DNA of 64,000 bases, taken from positions 310,001-374,000 of the forward strand of contig NZ_JAVDXV010000008.1 of NCBI RefSeq assembly GCF_031458115.1, given 5' to 3'. The translations under genes and the position numbers were made by a program. This DNA comes from Pelomonas asaccharophilus_A (lineage in GTDB: Bacteria > Pseudomonadota > Gammaproteobacteria > Burkholderiales > Burkholderiaceae_C). This document shows, piece by piece, positions 58,955-64,000 of this stretch (position 1 is its first letter; the number at the start of each line of letters is the position of its first letter). A model generated the notes under the pieces. That model ran no database searches. It saw only the letters and a program-made list of their open reading frames with translations, and was not told the origin of the DNA.

Positions 58955-61045
58955 ATGAACCAGCTCACCGCCAAGATCCAAGCCCTGCTCGGCCCGCGCG
59001 CCGGCGTGATTGCCGCATTGGGCGCCCCCATCGCCGTGCTGCTGGTGCTGGCGATGATGGTGCTGCCGCTGCCGCCCTTCGTGCTGGACCTGCTGTTCAC
59101 GTTCAACATCGCGATGGCGGTGATGGTCACGATGGTGGCCGCCCACATGATCCGGCCGCTGGATTTCGCGGCCTTCCCGACCGTGCTGCTGCTGACGACG
59201 CTGATGCGGCTGTCGCTGAACGTCGCTTCTACACGCGTCGTGCTGCTGGAAGGGCACACCGGTACGGGTGCCGCCGGCAAGGTCATCGAGGCCTTCGGCC
59301 ACTTCCTGATCGGCGGCAATTTCGCGGTCGGCCTGATCGTGTTCGCGATCCTGGTGGTCATCAACTTCATCGTGGTGACCAAGGGTGCGGAGCGCATCGC
59401 CGAGGTCGGCGCGCGCTTCACGCTGGATGCCATGCCCGGCAAGCAGATGGCCGTGGACGCCGACCTGAACGCCGGCCTCATCAACGAGGCGGAGGCCAAG
59501 CGCCGCCGCGCCGAGCTGAGCGACGAAGCCGACTTCTTCGGCTCCATGGACGGTGCCAGCAAGTTCGTGCGCGGCGACGCCATCGCGGGCATGCTGATAC
59601 TGGTCATCAACATCGTCGGCGGCTTCATCATCGGCATCGCCCAGCACGGCCTGTCCGCCAGCCAGGCCGCCAACAGCTACATCCTGCTGGCTGTGGGCGA
59701 TGCGCTGGTGGCGCAGATCCCGGCGTTGCTGATCTCGGTGGCCGCCGCCATGGTGGTGTCGCGCGTGGGCACGGACAAGGCCATCGGCAGCCAGATCGGC
59801 AAGCAGGTGTTCGGCTCGGCGAAGAGCCTGGCCATCACGGCCGCCGTCATCGGCGCGCTGGGCCTGATCCCCGGCATGCCGCATGTCGTGTTCCTGCTGA
59901 TCGCCGCAGGCCTGGGCTATCTGGCCTGGTGGCTGCGCAGCAGGGAGCAGGCCGCGGAGGCCGCCAAGGCCGTCAAGCCCATCATGCCGCCCAGCGAAGG
60001 CACCGGCGAGGCCAGCTGGGAAGACCTGGTGCCGGTGGACACGCTGGGCCTGGAAGTCGGCTACCGGTTAATCACGCTGGTGGACAAGACCAAGGAGGGC
60101 GACCTGCTCTCCCGCATCAAGGGCGTGCGCAGAAAGTTCGCGCAGGAGGTCGGCTTCCTGCCGCCGCCGGTGCACATCCGCGACAACCTGGAGCTGCGCC
60201 CCAGCCAGTACCGCATCTCGCTGCGTGGCGCGGTCGTCGGCGAGGCGGAGGCCTTCCCCGGCATGTGGCTGGCTATCAACCCCGGCCACGCGACGCAGAA
60301 GCTCATCGGCACCGCGACGACCGACCCCGCCTTCGGCCTGCCGGCCGTGTGGATCGAGGAACGGCAGCGGGAGATGGCCCAAATGAGCGGGTTTACGGTC
60401 GTTGATTGCTCGACCGTCGTGGCCACCCACCTTTCACACTTGATGCAAGTGCATGCGGCCAAGTTGTTGGGCCGCGTGGAGACGCAATCGCTGGTGGAAC
60501 ACCTCACCAAGCAGGCGCCGCAATTGATCGAAGACGTGATTCCCAAGATGGTCAGCATCGCCACCCTGCAACGAGTCCTCCAGCTGCTGCTGGAAGAGGG
60601 CGTGCACGTGCGCGACATGCGTTCCATCGTCGAATGCCTGGCCGAGAACGCCGTCGCGGTCACCGACCCGCAGGAGCTGGCGCGCCGCATCCGCACCCAC
60701 ATCGCACCGGCCATCGTGCAGCAGATCTACGGCTCCACCCGCGAGCTGGACGTCATCGCGCTGGAACCCGAACTGGAGCGCCTGGTCACCCAGGCCCTCA
60801 ATTCGCCGCACGGCGCGGCGCTGGATCCTGGCGTGGCTGACACGCTGGCCCGCAGTGCCGCCGAGACCGCCCAGAAGCAGGAAGACCGCGGCGTACCCGC
60901 CACGCTGCTGGTGCCCGACCTGATCCGCGCCCCGATGGCCCGCCTGCTCAAGCGCGCCGCGCCCCGTCTCAAGGTTCTCGGCCACAGCGAGATCCCTGAA
61001 ACCCACACCATCCGCATCGGCTCCATCATCGGAGGCACAGCATGA
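58955..61045 (+). CDS. flhA: Flagellar export apparatus protein FlhA
   Basis: 696 residues. About eight membrane helices in the first 330 residues, with the FHIPEP-family signature in the region RGDAIAGMLILVINIVGG and TKGAERIAEVGARFTLDAMP, then the cytoplasmic export-platform domain (DLVPVDTLGLEVGYRLI, FLPPPVHIRDNLELRPSQYR, ETHTIRIGSIIGG). Starts 102 bases after flhB and overlaps flhF by four bases. Confidence 0.97.
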   Translation: MNQLTAKIQALLGPRAGVIAALGAPIAVLLVLAMMVLPLPPFVLDLLFTFNIAMAVMVTMVAAHMIRPLDFAAFPTVLLLTTLMRLSLNVASTRVVLLEGHTGTGAAGKVIEAFGHFLIGGNFAVGLIVFAILVVINFIVVTKGAERIAEVGARFTLDAMPGKQMAVDADLNAGLINEAEAKRRRAELSDEADFFGSMDGASKFVRGDAIAGMLILVINIVGGFIIGIAQHGLSASQAANSYILLAVGDALVAQIPALLISVAAAMVVSRVGTDKAIGSQIGKQVFGSAKSLAITAAVIGALGLIPGMPHVVFLLIAAGLGYLAWWLRSREQAAEAAKAVKPIMPPSEGTGEASWEDLVPVDTLGLEVGYRLITLVDKTKEGDLLSRIKGVRRKFAQEVGFLPPPVHIRDNLELRPSQYRISLRGAVVGEAEAFPGMWLAINPGHATQKLIGTATTDPAFGLPAVWIEERQREMAQMSGFTVVDCSTVVATHLSHLMQVHAAKLLGRVETQSLVEHLTKQAPQLIEDVIPKMVSIATLQRVLQLLLEEGVHVRDMRSIVECLAENAVAVTDPQELARRIRTHIAPAIVQQIYGSTRELDVIALEPELERLVTQALNSPHGAALDPGVADTLARSAAETAQKQEDRGVPATLLVPDLIRAPMARLLKRAAPRLKVLGHSEIPETHTIRIGSIIGGTA

Positions 61046-62694
61046 ACGTCCGCAAATTCAACGCGCCCACTTCGCGCGAGGCGCTCGCCCTGGTCAAACA
61101 GGCTTTTGGGGGCGACGCGGTGGTGCTGTCCAACAAGTCGGTGCCCGGTGGCGTCGAGGTGCTGGCCATGGCGCCGGAAGGCATGGGCCAGATCGAACAG
61201 ATTGCCGCGGCCGCGCCGCGCACCGTGGCCCGCCCGCAGGTGCCGCCCCAACAGCCGCAGCAGCCCGCCCAGCCGCAGCAGCGCGCGTCCTTCGCCGAGC
61301 GTGCCCACCGCCAGGAGCCCAGCTTCAAGGCCAATGGCGTCGGCGGCGACGTGGAGCAGCTGGCCATGAGCACGCTGAGCTTCCAGGACTATGTGCGCGA
61401 GCGCGTGCTGCGCCGCCGCCAGGCGGAGATGACCGGCCAGCCTGACCCGGTCGTGCAGGCCGCGCCGGCGGCACAGCCGCAATCGGCCGCTCTGTCGCTG
61501 GACGCCGCCCGCGCGCAGCGCGAGCGTCGCGCCGCCGAGGCGATGGCCGCGATGGCACCCCGCCGGGCCGCCGCGCCGGCGACGCAGCCCCAGCCGCGCC
61601 CCGCGCCGCCCGTGCTGCGCGACGAGATCCGCATTCCCCCCGCCGTTGCGCAACGCGTGGTGCCGCAGCTCAGCGACATCTCGGTGGCGGAGCCCATGCC
61701 GCTGCCGGGCCAGCCCACGGCCACACAGCGCAGTCAGATGGACATGGCCTCCGAGCTGCGCCAGATGCGCGGCCTCATCGAGGAGCGTTTCTCGTCGCTG
61801 GCCTTCATGGAGAAGCTGCAGCGCCAGCCCGTGCAGGCGCGCCTGACGCAAAAGCTGCTGGAACTGGGTTTCTCGCCGGCGCTGGTACGCAAGCTGGCCG
61901 AGAGCTGCCCGTCCGACTTCCGCGCCGGCTCGCCCACCGACCCGGCCGACGAGAGCGCCTGGGCCGCCCATGTGCTGTCGCGCAACCTGCAAACCGACGA
62001 GGCCGCGCCCGCCATCGAGGACCGCGGCGGCGTGTTCGCGCTGATCGGCTCCACCGGCGTCGGCAAGACCACGACGACCGCCAAGCTGGCCGCCCACTTC
62101 GCGACGAAGTACGGCGCCGGCCAGCTGGGCCTGATCACGCTGGACGCCTACCGCGTCGGCGCCCACGAGCAGCTGCGCGCCTACGGCCGCATCCTGGGCG
62201 TGCCGGTGCACACCGCGCACGACCGCGCGTCGCTGGACGACCTGCTGGACCTGCTGTCCAGCAAGAAGCTGGTGTTGATCGACACGGCCGGCATGGCCCA
62301 GCGCGACACCCGCACGCAGGAACTGCTGGAGATGCTGGCCCACCCCAGCATCAAGAAGCTGCTGGTCATCAACGCCGCGCAGCAGGGCGAGACCATCGAG
62401 GACGTCGTCAGCGCCTGGAAGGGCGCGGCCTGCGAAGGCGTGGTGCTCAGCAAGATCGACGAGGCCGTCAAGCTGGCCCCGGCGCTGGACACGCTGATCC
62501 GCCACAAACTCAAGGTGCTGGGCGTGGCCAACGGCCAGCGCGTGCCGGAAGACTGGCACCGCCTGCCCAGCGTCGCGCTGGTGCAGCGCGCGCTGAAGAG
62601 CCCGGCCGCCGGCGCCTGGCGCATGGACAACACCGACGTCAACCTCATCTTCGCCGGCGCTCCGCTGATCGATGGCATGCGAGCTGTCCACTGA
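61042..62694 (+). CDS. flhF: Flagellar placement GTPase FlhF
   Basis: 550 residues. N-terminal B domain (KFNAPTSREALALVKQAFGG), a long Pro/Gln/Ala-rich linker, N domain, and an SRP54-type GTPase domain with Walker A GSTGVGKTTTTAKLA near 333, LITLDAYRVGAHEQL, LVLIDTAGMAQRDTR and LSKIDEA. FlhF sets the polar position of the flagellum. It implies polar flagellation. Overlaps flhA; a dispersed repeat follows it. Confidence 0.96.
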   Translation: MNVRKFNAPTSREALALVKQAFGGDAVVLSNKSVPGGVEVLAMAPEGMGQIEQIAAAAPRTVARPQVPPQQPQQPAQPQQRASFAERAHRQEPSFKANGVGGDVEQLAMSTLSFQDYVRERVLRRRQAEMTGQPDPVVQAAPAAQPQSAALSLDAARAQRERRAAEAMAAMAPRRAAAPATQPQPRPAPPVLRDEIRIPPAVAQRVVPQLSDISVAEPMPLPGQPTATQRSQMDMASELRQMRGLIEERFSSLAFMEKLQRQPVQARLTQKLLELGFSPALVRKLAESCPSDFRAGSPTDPADESAWAAHVLSRNLQTDEAAPAIEDRGGVFALIGSTGVGKTTTTAKLAAHFATKYGAGQLGLITLDAYRVGAHEQLRAYGRILGVPVHTAHDRASLDDLLDLLSSKKLVLIDTAGMAQRDTRTQELLEMLAHPSIKKLLVINAAQQGETIEDVVSAWKGAACEGVVLSKIDEAVKLAPALDTLIRHKLKVLGVANGQRVPEDWHRLPSVALVQRALKSPAAGAWRMDNTDVNLIFAGAPLIDGMRAVH

Positions 62695-62723
62695 TGTCGA
62701 CGATGACACTTCTTTCGTTGAGC

Positions 62724-62816
62724 GGGCCGGGCGCCGGGCCGCTCCCAAGCCGGCCCGTCATGGCGATGTGTGAGCGGCTCAATGCCGCGAGCATCGCCGT
62801 CCCCTCGGGGGACCGG
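62724..62816 (+). repeat. Dispersed 93-base hairpin repeat, copy B
   Basis: Same length as copy A (37913-38005), about 90 percent identical by eye; blocks GCTCCCAAGCCGGCCCG, GCGGCTCAATGCCGCG and GCATCGCCGTCCCCTCGGGG are exact. It fills most of the flhF-flhG gap. The hairpins could slow or protect the mRNA. Confidence 0.85.
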
Positions 62817-62845
62817 CCAAGGTACTCCTTGGACGAGGGGCAAGC

Positions 62846-63622
62846 ATGATGCAAGACCAAGCCCACGGTCTTCGCCGCCTGTTCGCGGCGAACAAGACCC
62901 GCTTCGTGCCGGTCGTCAGCAACCCGCGCGTGATGGGCGCCGGCGTCATGCTGGAAGGCCTGTGCGCCGCGTTCGCGGAACTGAACCTGCACACGCTGGT
63001 GGTGGACGCCGGCGAGCTGTCGCCACAGCCGTCCGAGCTGGCGCAGGTGGACCTGTCCAACTGCATTGAACGGCTGTCGCCGCGCGTGTCCTATCTTGCT
63101 GCGCGCGGCTTGCCCCTGCGTCATATCAACGCCCAGGGTTCGGCGGCCGCATTCCTGGAGGCCGTGGCCGAGGCCGCGCCCGAGGCCGACGTCATCCTGC
63201 TGCACGCGCCTGCGGCCGAGCTGGCCCGCGTCGTTGCGCTGCGCGAGGTGCGCCCGCTGTTGCTGGCGGATACAGATCCGCACAGCGTCACCGAGGCCTA
63301 CGCCGGTATGAAATGGCTCACACAAAGGGCGGGGCTGTTGGTCTACAGTCTGCTCATGGCCTGCCAACCCCAACTGCGCGTGGCCACCCGCATCGCGCAA
63401 CAGCTGCATTCCTGCGCCGACGGCTTCCTCGGCGCGGTGCTGCGTGACTGGGCCTGCATGGACCCCCGCACGCACCACGCGCCGCTGACACCCGAGCTGC
63501 GCCATCTGGCCCGCGAGCTGCTGCTGGCGGCTCCCCCAGGGGCGGCGCTCGACGCGGCCTCCCATGCGACCCTGCTGCGCCCGGCGCGCGCGGTGTCTTC
63601 CCGTTTGATTGCAGCGCATTGA
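62846..63622 (+). CDS. flhG: FlhG/FleN-like protein without a Walker A motif
   Basis: 258 residues at the flhG position, between flhF and fliA. It has the MinD/ParA-like order (VPVVSNPRVMGAGVMLEGLC, LHTLVVDAGELS, ILLHAPAAELARVVAL, RPLLLADTDPHSVTEAYAGM), but the deviant Walker A KGGxGK(T/S) is replaced by SNPRVMGAGV. ATP binding is therefore doubtful. Known FlhG proteins limit flagellar number through FlhF and FleQ-type regulators. It may keep only the protein-contact function. CDS ends 19 bases before fliA. Confidence 0.82.
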   Translation: MMQDQAHGLRRLFAANKTRFVPVVSNPRVMGAGVMLEGLCAAFAELNLHTLVVDAGELSPQPSELAQVDLSNCIERLSPRVSYLAARGLPLRHINAQGSAAAFLEAVAEAAPEADVILLHAPAAELARVVALREVRPLLLADTDPHSVTEAYAGMKWLTQRAGLLVYSLLMACQPQLRVATRIAQQLHSCADGFLGAVLRDWACMDPRTHHAPLTPELRHLARELLLAAPPGAALDAASHATLLRPARAVSSRLIAAH

Positions 63623-63641
63623 TCTCCGCCGGGAGCAGAAC

Positions 63642-64000
63642 ATGTACACGCCCAAAGGCCGCCTCGACAACAACACGCTGATCAAGCAGTACAGCCCGTT
63701 GGTTCGACGCCTGGCGCATCAGATGATCGCCAAGCTGCCGGCCAACGTGGAGGTGGACGACCTCATCCAGGTAGGCCTGATCGGCCTGACCGACGCGCTG
63801 TCGCGCTTCGATGCGGAGCAGGGCGTGCAGTTCGAGACCTTCGCCACCCAGCGCATCCGCGGCGCCATGCTTGACGAGCTGCGCGGCGGCGACTGGATGA
63901 GCCGTGGCACGCGCCGCCAGCAGCGCGAGATCGAGGTTGCGGTGCACAAGGTCGAGCAGCGCCTGGGCCGCGCGCCCAAGGAAGAAGAGATCGCCAAGGA
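63642..64000 (+). CDS. fliA: Flagellar sigma factor FliA (sigma-28), N-terminal part (cut by window edge)
   Basis: 119 codons are visible. Region 2 is typical of FliA: IKQYSPLVRRLAHQMIAKLP, VEVDDLIQVGLIGLTDALSR, FETFATQRIRGAMLDELRG and the start of region 3 (VEQRLGRAPKEEEIAK). GGGAG precedes the ATG. It would recognise the TAAA-N15-GCCGATAA-type promoters found before motA, fliS, flagellins 2 and 3 and the TPR gene. Confidence 0.96.
   Translation, partial: MYTPKGRLDNNTLIKQYSPLVRRLAHQMIAKLPANVEVDDLIQVGLIGLTDALSRFDAEQGVQFETFATQRIRGAMLDELRGGDWMSRGTRRQQREIEVAVHKVEQRLGRAPKEEEIAK

Noticed and set aside
60727..62748. 673-residue minus-strand open frame opposite flhF
   Set aside because: Shadow frame; flhF has intact GTPase motifs.

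Overview
The window is GC-rich, densely coded DNA from a betaproteobacterium of the order Burkholderiales. The gene set (FlhDC master regulator, FlhF/FlhG/FliA order, two PEP-CTERM proteins, codon use) fits the Roseateles / Rubrivivax / Leptothrix group; the genus is inference. No tRNA, rRNA, CRISPR array, insertion sequence or phage gene was seen.

Region by region. 1-1367: the start of a Ser/Thr protein kinase and its ECF sigma factor. 1385-7219: a chemotaxis core on the minus strand (CheZ-like protein, CheY-like regulator, CheA, CheW, MCP ending in a DWETF tether). 7418-9455: a receiver-linked histidine kinase and a LuxR-type regulator. 9633-14044: a MacAB-like ABC export operon. 14146-15018: a PEP-CTERM protein. 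15159-20701 (minus): a stressosome module (RsbR, RsbS, RsbT, an RsbW/RsbX-like fusion) joined to two soluble histidine kinases. 20915-24975: a cobalamin riboswitch, a TonB-dependent receptor and a PepSY membrane protein. 24968-36082 (minus): fliF-G-H-I-J-K-L-M-N-O-P-Q-R, with fliE divergent. 36572-43600 (minus): a lone pseudopilin, YcgR brake, FliT, FliS, FliD and three flagellins. 44037-55600 (plus): a TPR gene with a sigma-28 promoter, flhDC, an O-GlcNAc-transferase-like protein, a glycosylation/methylation block (partly on the minus strand), motAB and cheYZ. 55746-57494: a second PEP-CTERM protein and a periplasmic binding protein. 57677-64000: flhB, flhA, flhF, a P-loop-less flhG and the start of fliA.

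How it works together. Almost the whole flagellar export apparatus, basal body MS-ring and switch, filament, motor, a core chemotaxis pathway and the regulators FlhDC and FliA lie here; rod, hook and P/L-ring genes and cheR/cheB/cheD are not in the window. Sigma-28-type promoters can be read in front of motA, fliS, two flagellins and the TPR gene. Two SPINDLY-type glycosyltransferases, two other glycosyltransferases and two methyltransferases between flhC and motA suggest a modified flagellin. The most notable points are the stressosome-kinase module, the riboswitch with a visible Shine-Dalgarno-masking stem, a 93-base dispersed repeat of which one copy has become part of a prepilin leader, an FlhG without a P-loop, and a second small CheZ-like protein.
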